Shown in pieces: positions 19,687 to 27,247 of a stretch of 64,000 bases of DNA. Origin of the DNA: Pontibacter beigongshangensis (lineage in GTDB: Bacteria; Bacteroidota; Bacteroidia; Cytophagales; Hymenobacteraceae). Position 1 is the first letter of the stretch. The number at the start of each line of letters is the position of its first letter. A model generated the notes under the pieces. It worked only from the letters and a program-made list of their open reading frames with translations, made no database searches and was not told the DNA's origin. The stretch lies in assembly GCF_014332515.1 (NCBI RefSeq), contig NZ_VFSD01000007.1, forward strand, positions 154,807-218,806. The letters run 5' to 3'. Position numbers and translations under genes: made by a program.

Positions 19687-19702
19687 CAGGTGATTGTACC
19701 TG
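19687..19702. promoter_or_regulatory. Small dyad CAGGT-GATTGT-ACCTG
   Basis: Same position relative to the operator as 17047-17062. A G-C pair is replaced by A-T with both arms changed. Confidence 0.5.
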
Positions 19703-19759
19703 ATGATAATATTTTAAATTTATACAGTTGATTTTTTTAAACCTTTTAATCCCAAAATT

Positions 19760-22171
19760 ATGATTAAAACTTACTTTGATTATGTCAAAGGAGCCAGTTT
19801 GCTGGCTTTCTTACTGGTCTTTCTAAACGTAAGTGCGAAGGCCCAGGTAACACACCGCGTCTCCAATGCAGAGGAGAACTCTCTGAAGACCTTTATTGAG
19901 AACACAGCAGGCTGGGCACCTGGCGACATCATCGTGCTGGAGAGCGCCGGCGAGTACATCGTGCGTGGCGGCATCGAGATCAAGCAGAACGTGACCATCA
20001 TGGGCGACGAGGCTTTGGCCCAGAACCCACGGGTGACCCTGTACGGCGGTGCCTTCATGCCAAGAGCCAACAACCTTGACATCACCCTGAAAGGCTTCGA
20101 TGTGAACGGCCTGACCATGAACGCCGAGAACAAACCACAGCGGGCTGCCGTGCTTCAGTTCAGCGGAAGAAACGCCGGCGGTGAGTTCAGCGGCGGCAAC
20201 TTCACGATCGAGGACATGTATGCCACCGGCCTGAGCACCGGGGTGGAGCTTTTCTACGACAGCGGCCTGCGCTACGAGTCGCTGAAGATCAACAACGTGT
20301 TCTGGAACGACATCAGCGGCTGGGTGGTAGACCCGAGGCTGAACGCCACCGACCGCATCGAGATCACCAACTCGACCTTCTCCAACTTCGGCGGTTTCTT
20401 CAAGAACCCCTACAACGTGGATGCCGGCAAGGGCCGCACTGAGCAGTACCCGATGGTGATCGTGATCGACCACAACACCTTCTACAACGGTCTTTCTGCA
20501 GTGGGCGGCGCGGATGCGCTGATCCAGATCAACGATCCGAAGGAGAACCAGATCACCTTCACGTTCACCAACAACATCGTGAGCACGCTGACCAACAGCG
20601 AGACCACACGGCCGTTCCGCATCAACGCGGCTGCCGGCACGTTCACCTTCAGCAACAACCTGTTCCACAACTTCAACTCCGCCAGAGACGCTGGAGCGCA
20701 TAACATAGAAGCTGTTGCAACAGCACAGGAAAATGTGACGCTTACGAACCCTGTGACCGGTGAACCGGGCTTCCTTAACCCAGCTGCCGGAAACTTTAGT
20801 CTTGCTTCCAATTCTCCACTTCTGACAGCAGGAACTGAAAACAGCGCACTTGGTGACCCGTCATGGTCTGACGAAGATGCTGTATATACCATTCACCGCA
20901 TCTCTAACACGGAGGAGAACTCTCTGAAGACCTTTATCGAGAACACAGCAGGCTGGTCGCCCGGCGACATCATCGTGCTGGAGAGCGCCGGCGAGTACAT
21001 CGTGCGCGGCGGCATCGAGATCAAGCAGAACGTGACCATCATGGGCGACGAGGCTTTGGCCCAGAACCCACGGGTGACCCTGTACGGCGGTGCCTTCATG
21101 CCAAGAGCCAACAACCTTGACATCACCCTGAAAGGCTTCGATGTGAACGGCCTGACCATGAACGCCGAGAACAAACCACAGCGGGCTGCCGTGCTTCAGT
21201 TCAGCGGAAGAAACGCCGGCGGTGAGTTCAGTGGCGGCAACTTCACGATCGAGGACATGTATGCCACCGGCCTGAGCACCGGGGTGGAGCTTTTCTACGA
21301 CAGCGGCCTGCGCTACGAGTCGCTGAAGATCAACAACGTGTTCTGGAACGACATCAGCGGCTGGGTGGTAGACCCGAGGCTGAACGCCACCGACCGCATC
21401 GAGATCACCAACTCGACCTTCTCCAACTTCGGCGGTTTCTTCAAGAACCCCTACAACGTGGATGCCGGCAAGGGCCGCACTGAGCAGTACCCGATGGTGA
21501 TCGTGATCGACCACAACACCTTCTACAACGGTCTTTCTGCAGTGGGCGGCGCGGATGCGCTGATCCAGATCAACGATCCGAAGGAGAACCAGATCACCTT
21601 CACGTTCACCAACAACATCGTGAGCACGCTGACCAACAGCGAGACCACACGGCCGTTCCGCATCAACGCGGCTGCCGGCACGTTCACCTTCAGCAACAAC
21701 CTGTTCCACAACTTCAACTCCGCCAGAGACGCTGGAGCGCATAACATAGAAGCAGTTGCGACAGCACAGGCAAACGTAACCCTGACCAATCCTGTTGAGG
21801 GCGAGCCTGGCTTCTTAACGCCAGGAGAAGGTGATTTTACACTGCCCGAAGGTACAGCGCTGTTAACTGCAGGAACAAACGGTGGTTTAATTGGTGCTCC
21901 ACGTTGGGCACCTGAAAACACAACCAGCGCAGATCCTGAGCTGGCCGCTGCCAAAATTGAGGTTTATCCTAACCCGGTAAGAGATGTGCTGCACATCAAC
22001 TCACCTTCTGTAGTAGAAGTAACCATCTACAACATTGCAGGAAGTGTGGTAATGACTGGCAAAATAGATCGTGTTGGCTCTATTAATATTGCTAACCTGA
22101 AATCAGGTCTGTACATTGCCCGCATCAACTCCGGCAGCAAAGTGCAGTCTGTGAAATTAATTAAAGAGTAA
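19760..22171 (+). CDS. Secreted double beta-helix (DUF4957/DUF5123-like) protein B, T9SS tail
   Basis: An 803-residue paralogue of the preceding gene: signal peptide 1-29 (VSAKAQ), module 1 about 30-369, module 2 about 377-712, T9SS type A tail about 724-803 (VYPNPVRDVLHIN). The two modules are nearly identical at DNA level over about 791 bp (19922-20712 and 20963-21753; I find two differences), and this block is much more GC-rich (about 62% in a 60-bp line I counted) than its flanks (about 48%). Gene conversion or a recent duplication of an imported block would explain this. The function is unknown but probably shared with protein A and the fused lyase at 13303. Confidence 0.88.
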   Translation: MIKTYFDYVKGASLLAFLLVFLNVSAKAQVTHRVSNAEENSLKTFIENTAGWAPGDIIVLESAGEYIVRGGIEIKQNVTIMGDEALAQNPRVTLYGGAFMPRANNLDITLKGFDVNGLTMNAENKPQRAAVLQFSGRNAGGEFSGGNFTIEDMYATGLSTGVELFYDSGLRYESLKINNVFWNDISGWVVDPRLNATDRIEITNSTFSNFGGFFKNPYNVDAGKGRTEQYPMVIVIDHNTFYNGLSAVGGADALIQINDPKENQITFTFTNNIVSTLTNSETTRPFRINAAAGTFTFSNNLFHNFNSARDAGAHNIEAVATAQENVTLTNPVTGEPGFLNPAAGNFSLASNSPLLTAGTENSALGDPSWSDEDAVYTIHRISNTEENSLKTFIENTAGWSPGDIIVLESAGEYIVRGGIEIKQNVTIMGDEALAQNPRVTLYGGAFMPRANNLDITLKGFDVNGLTMNAENKPQRAAVLQFSGRNAGGEFSGGNFTIEDMYATGLSTGVELFYDSGLRYESLKINNVFWNDISGWVVDPRLNATDRIEITNSTFSNFGGFFKNPYNVDAGKGRTEQYPMVIVIDHNTFYNGLSAVGGADALIQINDPKENQITFTFTNNIVSTLTNSETTRPFRINAAAGTFTFSNNLFHNFNSARDAGAHNIEAVATAQANVTLTNPVEGEPGFLTPGEGDFTLPEGTALLTAGTNGGLIGAPRWAPENTTSADPELAAAKIEVYPNPVRDVLHINSPSVVEVTIYNIAGSVVMTGKIDRVGSINIANLKSGLYIARINSGSKVQSVKLIKE
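19922..20712 (+). repeat. Near-identical tandem module, copy 1
   Basis: Matches 20963-21753 at an offset of 1041 bp. Differences seen: GTGCGTGG/GTGCGCGG and TTCAGCGG/TTCAGTGG. Confidence 0.95.
20963..21753 (+). repeat. Near-identical tandem module, copy 2
   Basis: Second copy of the block at 19922-20712, in frame in the same gene. Confidence 0.95.
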
Positions 22172-22189
22172 TAGCATAGTTTAGAAAGG

Positions 22190-22235
22190 CAAAACTCCGT
22201 ATTTTCGGCTTAGCAGCTGATTATACGGAGTTTTG
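22190..22235 (+). terminator. Intrinsic terminator after beta-helix protein B
   Basis: 12-bp perfect arms CAAAACTCCGTA (22190-22201) and TACGGAGTTTTG (22224-22235), then TTTTA. The next start codon follows after only 20 bp. Confidence 0.75.
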
Positions 22236-22254
22236 TTTTATAATAATTACATAT

Positions 22255-23940
22255 ATGAAAAAGTTATACACAGGTTTTTTGCTGGTGCTGGTATTTCTGG
22301 TAAGCCCTGACATATTTGGTCAGGAGCGCCAGCTGGCTTTTCCGGGGGCTGAGGGCTATGGACGCTTCGCCTCAGGAGGGCGGGGTGGCCGGATCGTGGA
22401 AGTTACTAACCTGCAGGACCGCGACAGAGCCTACCGTACGGTACCAGGCAGCTTTCGGGCAGCACTCTCCACGCCAGGAGAAGATCCTATTACCATTGTA
22501 TTCCGGGTTTCTGGGGTTATTCCGTTGAGCGTGGAATTAAAATCGTCGCGGTCTAACATGACCATTGCCGGCGAAACAGCTCCCGGAGACGGAATTACGA
22601 TTAAAGGAGCCTCTGTTAAATTGTCGGGCAGCAATTTAATTATCAGGTACATGCGCTTTAGGCCAGGCGGCGATTTAGGCATGCAGACAACACCGCTTAA
22701 TATCGAAAACGCCCGGAACATAATTGTGGACCACAGCTCCTTTAGCTGGGCAGTGGAAGAAACCATGGGCATGTACGACAACAAGTACACCACCGTGCAA
22801 TGGTGCATCCTGAGCGAAGGGTTGTATGATGCCGGGCATGGCAAGGGCGTTCGCGGGTACGGTTCCCAGTGGGGAGGGCAATATGCCTCCTACCACCACA
22901 ACCTGATTGCCCACCAGAGAAGCCGTTCGCCCCGCATAAACGGTAGTCGCTCAAACGATACCGTAGCTTTGGTGGATTTCCGGAACAACGTGATCTTTAA
23001 CTGGGGTAGCCGCGGCGCCGTGTATGGCGGAGAGAGCGAAATATTTGTGGCAGATCCTGAAAACCCTGAAAAAAATATTGCCGGCAACTTTACCAACATG
23101 GTGAACAACTACTACAAACCGGGGCCTGCCACTCCCAGCAACCCTATTTTTGCAGCCCCTTCCTACGAATCGTTGCCTGATGCGGCAAAAGGGTATGGCA
23201 AGTGGTACTTCTCCGGCAATTATATGGAAGGCATCACCGGCGGCATGAACGATAACAACTGGCTAGGGCTGGATGTTAGCCGCGTAGGGTCAGTAGACAA
23301 TATAAAGTCTGAGGAGGAGTTTGCCTTTGATGGTGTCACTACACATTCTGCACAGGAAGCTTTTGAGTTGGTGCTGGAAGAAGCAGGCGCTAAACTGCCC
23401 AAGCGCGATGCCGTGGATGCCCGGATAGTGGCTGAAGTAAAAGGGGAGGTGCCCGTAAAAGGGACGGGTATTGTCAATAACCCATCCGAAGTAGGCGGCT
23501 GGCCGGTGTTTGCTGAGCTAAGCGGCCCGACCGATACCGACAAAGACGGTATTCCGGATGCCTGGGAGATTGAGAACGGCCTGAATCCGGAAGACGTGGA
23601 AGACGGAAAGCTGATAGCTGAAAACGGTTTCTCCAACCTGGAAAATTACCTGCACACCATCCTGCCCGGCACAGTTACAAGCAGCCGCGATGCAGTTGCT
23701 GTTCAGCAGTATGAGGTGTATCCTAACCCGGCCTCCGACAAGTTGTTCTTCAGGAGCAGCGAGCGTATTGCCAAGGTGGAGCTTTTTGACCTGACCGGAA
23801 AACTCATACTGTCTAAACAGGATGTAGGTGCCGCTCAGGATAGCTACCTGGCTATCGGAAGCCTGAAAGCAGGTTTTTATATCATGAAAGCCGTGTTCCA
23901 GAATGGCAGCACAGCCGAACGAAAAATTATCAAGCAATGA
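22255..23940 (+). CDS. Secreted PL1 pectate lyase with T9SS tail
   Basis: A 561-residue protein with signal peptide (1-22) and then the PL1 start LAFPGAEGYGRFASGGRGG. It carries IIVDHSSFSWAVEE (putative Ca site region) and SYHHNLIAHQRSRSPRING, whose Arg is in the position of the catalytic base. After about residue 425 come a Ca-binding DTDKDGIPDAWE segment and then a type A T9SS tail (about 485-561, VYPNPASDKLFF). It is clearly homologous to the C-terminal two-fifths of the fused lyase at 13303, including the sorting domain. It cleaves low-methyl homogalacturonan. Its stop codon overlaps the start of the methylesterase by 4 bp (ATGA), which points to translational coupling. Confidence 0.94.
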   Translation: MKKLYTGFLLVLVFLVSPDIFGQERQLAFPGAEGYGRFASGGRGGRIVEVTNLQDRDRAYRTVPGSFRAALSTPGEDPITIVFRVSGVIPLSVELKSSRSNMTIAGETAPGDGITIKGASVKLSGSNLIIRYMRFRPGGDLGMQTTPLNIENARNIIVDHSSFSWAVEETMGMYDNKYTTVQWCILSEGLYDAGHGKGVRGYGSQWGGQYASYHHNLIAHQRSRSPRINGSRSNDTVALVDFRNNVIFNWGSRGAVYGGESEIFVADPENPEKNIAGNFTNMVNNYYKPGPATPSNPIFAAPSYESLPDAAKGYGKWYFSGNYMEGITGGMNDNNWLGLDVSRVGSVDNIKSEEEFAFDGVTTHSAQEAFELVLEEAGAKLPKRDAVDARIVAEVKGEVPVKGTGIVNNPSEVGGWPVFAELSGPTDTDKDGIPDAWEIENGLNPEDVEDGKLIAENGFSNLENYLHTILPGTVTSSRDAVAVQQYEVYPNPASDKLFFRSSERIAKVELFDLTGKLILSKQDVGAAQDSYLAIGSLKAGFYIMKAVFQNGSTAERKIIKQ

Positions 23941-25442
23941 TTAGAAGATTCTTAACTAAGATACACACACTAGCCCTCGGGTTAGTGTGTGTATTGTTTC
24001 TGGCTCCGGCTGCACAGGCCCAGGTGTATAACTTTGTGGTGGCCAAAGATGGCTCCGGCACGCATACTACCATACATGCTGCCATTGAGGCCGTGCGCAC
24101 CAACAAGCCTACCCGTACGCTGATCTTTATCAAAAACGGAGTATATGAAGAAAAATTAAATGCGCGTTTCATAAACCTCAGCCTGATCGGCGAGAGCCGA
24201 GAGGGCGTTATCATCAGCTGGAACGACTACAGCGGCAAGCCTGGCCCCGGCGGCACCAACTATACTACTGCAACCTCCTATACTTTGTGGGCATCGGCCG
24301 ATGACCTGTACATGGAGAACATCACCGTTAGGAACACGGCGGGAAATGTGGGGCAGGCAGTTGCCATTCGTACCACCGGCGACCGGCAGGTATTTAAAAA
24401 CTGCACTTTCCTGGGTTTTCAGGATACCTACTATGCCCATTCCAAACGCCAGTATAACCTGGATTGCTACGTGGAAGGAGCCACCGATTTCATCTTCGGC
24501 GATGCCACTACGGTATTTGAGAATTCCACGATCAACTGCGTGGAAGGCGGGCAATACATCACGGCCCACAACGACACCAAGCTCATTTCTAAAACAACCG
24601 ACAACAAGGATTTTTATCATGGGCTGCTCTTTCTGAACTGTACCATTACCGCTAACACAGGTGTGCCGGACAACAGGTATTACCTCGGCCGCCCCTGGGG
24701 ATCGCCCGGTTCTACCGCTTTTATCAACACTCGCATGGGCAACCATATCCGGGCGGAGGGTTGGTCTACGTGGAGTGGCAATAACCACCTGTCGGGCACA
24801 TTTGCTGAGTACCAGAGCAAAGACCTGGCCGGCGAGCCGCTTGATGTAAGTCAGCGTGTGGATTGGAGTACGCAGCTTACGGCCGAAGAAGTGGAAGCTT
24901 ATTATAACCTCGATTATTTCCTAAAGAAGGATAATGTGATCTGGGATCCGCGCGCTGCTACCGAAAGCCTTCCTGCGCCAGCCGAACTTACCAACAATTT
25001 GTATGAACTGACCTGGCAGGCAGTAGAAGGCGCAAAGGGCTACGTGATCAGCAGAAACAATACGGCCATCAGTTTTTCTGAGGCAACCACTTTTACCGAT
25101 ACAGGCGTAGATCCTGCCATTGCCAACACGTACCACATACAGGCGGTAGCTGAAAACGGCAACCTGAGCAATACCTCTAATACCGTAACCGTACAGTCCA
25201 CTGTTACTTCTGTTAAGGGCGATGTAGCGCAGGCCTTTCAGGTAAAGATAGAAGATGCCAGGCTTACCGTTTCCGAGAAGGTAGATATGGAGGTGTACAC
25301 GTTTTCTGGCAAGCTCCTAAAAAAAGCAAAAAATACCACGCAGTTAAACCTGAACAGTTTAGAAGGTGGCGCCTTGCTGATAAAACTGACAAACCGGAAA
25401 GGAGAGACAGTGGTAAAAAAGTTTTACCTGGGAGGGAGGTAG
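23937..25442 (+). CDS. CE8 pectin methylesterase with Fn3-like domain and T9SS tail
   Basis: A 501-residue protein with signal peptide 1-29 (AAQAQ). The pectinesterase beta-helix covers about 30-335 with all signature blocks: GQAVA (139-143, Gln140), QDTYY (162-166, Asp163 acid/base), GATDFIFG (181-188, Asp184 nucleophile) and LGRPW (250-254, Arg252 and Trp254). A short fibronectin-III-like domain follows (about 345-425), then a type A-like sorting domain ending VVKKFYLGGR. It removes methyl esters from homogalacturonan and so prepares the substrate for the lyases, to which it is coupled by an ATGA overlap. Confidence 0.95.
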   Translation: MIRRFLTKIHTLALGLVCVLFLAPAAQAQVYNFVVAKDGSGTHTTIHAAIEAVRTNKPTRTLIFIKNGVYEEKLNARFINLSLIGESREGVIISWNDYSGKPGPGGTNYTTATSYTLWASADDLYMENITVRNTAGNVGQAVAIRTTGDRQVFKNCTFLGFQDTYYAHSKRQYNLDCYVEGATDFIFGDATTVFENSTINCVEGGQYITAHNDTKLISKTTDNKDFYHGLLFLNCTITANTGVPDNRYYLGRPWGSPGSTAFINTRMGNHIRAEGWSTWSGNNHLSGTFAEYQSKDLAGEPLDVSQRVDWSTQLTAEEVEAYYNLDYFLKKDNVIWDPRAATESLPAPAELTNNLYELTWQAVEGAKGYVISRNNTAISFSEATTFTDTGVDPAIANTYHIQAVAENGNLSNTSNTVTVQSTVTSVKGDVAQAFQVKIEDARLTVSEKVDMEVYTFSGKLLKKAKNTTQLNLNSLEGGALLIKLTNRKGETVVKKFYLGGR

Positions 25443-25484
25443 CCTTACCCCGTAAACGATAGCCGGGGCTGAAGCACCGGGAGG

Positions 25485-25532
25485 CAATTATTTAAATGAA
25501 ACAGGCCCTCCGGAGCTAGATTCTTCTGCTGC
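25485..25532 (-). repeat. Intergenic repeat family B, copy 7
   Basis: CAATTATTTAAATGAAACAG, GCCCTCCGGAGCTAG and TTCTTCTGCTGC. Confidence 0.75.
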
Positions 25533-25582
25533 ACCTGCGCTACCTGACCTTATTTTTCTGCCCGATGTGGTAAAGTAAAATA

Positions 25583-25626
25583 AAACCCGCTCTCCTGTCT
25601 ATGTATAATAGCAAGGGAGCGGGTTT
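25583..25626. terminator. Bidirectional terminator
   Basis: AAACCCGCTC (25583-25592) and GAGCGGGTTT (25617-25626), with T on one side and A on the other. Confidence 0.75.
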
Positions 25627-25646
25627 CTGCTTATAAAGAGTTTGGT

Positions 25647-25680
25647 AATTATTCCAATGAAAATGGCCCTCCGGAGGCTT
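25647..25680 (-). repeat. Intergenic repeat family B, copy 8
   Basis: AATTATTCCAATGAAAATGG then CCCTCCGGAGGC. Confidence 0.85.
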
Positions 25681-25796
25681 TTGGGGACATAAGACGCAGG
25701 ACACAGGATCAAGACTTTCGCAGCAAGATGGTCGTATCACGTAGCACGACATAGGTCTATTAATCCATTATGTCTCTCTCCTAAGCTCCCAATCTC

Positions 25797-25841
25797 CAAA
25801 TCAACCATTTAACAACCAGCAATCAACAACCAGCAATCAAA
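25797..25841 (-). repeat. Intergenic repeat module C, copy 2
   Basis: AACAACCAGCAATCAA occurs twice in tandem after AAATCAACCATTT, directly abutting the IclR stop codon. Confidence 0.6.
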
Positions 25842-26609
25842 TTAAAGCCCGATGCGGTTGCTAATTCGGTGCGCATACTCAAGCACAACCTTGTTGGTTT
25901 CTTCCAGCGAAATGTCTTCGTTGTACTCTGTGGTCAGGATAGAGACGGCTAGTACGGCTACCACGCCCGTTCCTTTGTTGCCGATGGGGGCTACAATATC
26001 GGTTACGCCCTTCGAGAGGTTACTGGCCTCGCCGTGCTGCCCGGTTTCGCGGATCTGGTCGAGCAGCTGGAGGAACTTCTTCTGCTGTAATTTGGAGTAG
26101 CTCTGGAAAAGCTCGTTCTCCTTGAGCACCGTCTGTCGCTCCTCTTGTTCCATGTACGCCAGCAGCACCCTGCCGGAGGCGGTGAGCAGCAGCGGGAAGA
26201 GGCTCCCTTCCTCAATGGAGAGGGCAATAGGGCTGGGGCTCTTGGCCTGGTGTATCACCATCAGTTGGTTCTGGTAGAGCACGCTCAGGTGGCACGACTG
26301 TTTGAGCAGGCCAGCCAACTGGTACATGGGGTACTGGGCGGCAGCACGAATCTCGTCTACGGGCGAGTGCCTGTGCGAGAGGTTGTAGAGCTTAAGCGAT
26401 AATTTATACTTGCCCGATATCTCCTCCCGATTTATGTAGCCGCGCGCCTCCAGGGAGACAAGCATGCGGAAGATCTCGTTTGGGTTTCGGTTAATGCCAA
26501 TGGCAATCTCGGTCTGGGAGAGGGGAATGGCCTTCAGGGCCAGGTACTCTAGTATGTCGAGGCCCTTTTCCAGGGCGGGAGCCTGGTACTTGACAGCTTT
26601 TTCTGTCAT
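25842..26609 (-). CDS. IclR-family transcriptional regulator
   Basis: The likely start is the ATG at 26609 (MTEKAVKYQAPALEKGL), giving 255 residues; 34 upstream in-frame codons look unlike the family. It has a winged helix-turn-helix at about 10-68 (PLSQTEIAIGINRNPNEIFRM) and an IclR effector domain at about 75-250 with GRVLLAYM and the ligand-pocket pattern SNLSKGVTDIVAPIGN. IclR proteins such as KdgR control pectin catabolism in Gram-negative bacteria by sensing 2-keto-3-deoxygluconate, so a role in controlling this locus is plausible, but it is not shown. It lies between the pectinolytic block and SusC 2 and is transcribed towards the former. Confidence 0.9.
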   Translation of the reverse strand: MTEKAVKYQAPALEKGLDILEYLALKAIPLSQTEIAIGINRNPNEIFRMLVSLEARGYINREEISGKYKLSLKLYNLSHRHSPVDEIRAAAQYPMYQLAGLLKQSCHLSVLYQNQLMVIHQAKSPSPIALSIEEGSLFPLLLTASGRVLLAYMEQEERQTVLKENELFQSYSKLQQKKFLQLLDQIRETGQHGEASNLSKGVTDIVAPIGNKGTGVVAVLAVSILTTEYNEDISLEETNKVVLEYAHRISNRIGL

Positions 26610-26917
26610 CGTTGTTTGTTTAGGTTTGGTGTATGATCTATTAAGTTGTGCCTTCTGTAGTTGTGGCAGCTTATATTTTCTGCAAACCAAGATACTATAA
26701 ATATCTTGCACTTCTATTATTTAGGTCCATCTTCTGCTGCCTTTTGTGTATTTTAAATAGAAAAAATCTGTTAATGCCGTGCCTGTGGCTGCAAAATCAG
26801 CAGGTTTTCTTATTACTGAAAGGTGTGCCTGATCCATCTTTCGGCAGGCTCAAAAAAAACAGGTTATTTATATTTGAAATTTATATTCAAAATATTTTCA
26901 TATATAAAATAATTATT

Positions 26918-26925
26918 TATCTTTG
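26918..26925 (+). promoter_or_regulatory. Candidate -7 box TATCTTTG for SusC 2
   Basis: Matches TAnnTTTG. It lies in an AT-rich run like those at 6357 and 35070. It would leave a leader of about 315 nt. Confidence 0.45.
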
Positions 26926-27039
26926 AATTGAATTTGGAAGCTTGCTTTTAATGCACGCCCTTGGTTTTGTTGCTGCTGCTTCTACGTTCTTTTTTCAGTA
27001 TATGAGCCAGGTGTTCATATATTTTTTTGACATACAAAT

Positions 27040-27053
27040 AACTAACATTAGTT
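27040..27053. promoter_or_regulatory. Candidate operator, AACTAACATTAGTT
   Basis: The most symmetrical of the seven sites: AACTAA and TTAGTT arms around CA. Confidence 0.6.
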
Positions 27054-27247
27054 TGAGGCTTGCTGAATCGTTCTTATAGTACTTGCTCAGTTGCCTGCCT
27101 CCTGATGAGCAGCACATGTTCAGCGCATTAGCTGAGCAGGCTGTTTTCCTTCTTGGTAGGGAGTGCCCTCCTGGCACTTTCTTGTTTTCTATTCCACTAG
27201 CTGTTTTTATCAATGTTTTATGAATTACATTCTTAAACTATACACAC

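Larger units (their letters stand above)
25443..25841. other. Convergent intergenic region
   Basis: Between the esterase (+) and the IclR gene (-). Contains two same-orientation family B repeats around a terminator, a copy of the repeat with AAGACGCAGGACACAGGA (25686-25714), and a module C repeat. No gene seen. Confidence 0.6.
26610..27247. other. Divergent regulatory region, IclR / SusC 2
   Basis: 640 bp with AT-rich promoter elements: TATATTTG at 26869-26876, an inverted repeat ATTTGAA/TTCAAAAT around 26872-26894, TATCTTTG at 26918-26925, and the operator-like dyad 27040-27053. The 72-codon minus-strand frame at 26995-27213 has no support. Confidence 0.6.

Noticed and set aside
19823..21742. 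Two nearly identical minus-strand frames of about 292 codons
   Set aside because: They are antisense to the GC-rich tandem module, and their likeness comes from the duplication itself.
26995..27213. 72-codon minus-strand frame in the SusC 2 control region
   Set aside because: Overlaps the operator-like dyad and has no family resemblance.
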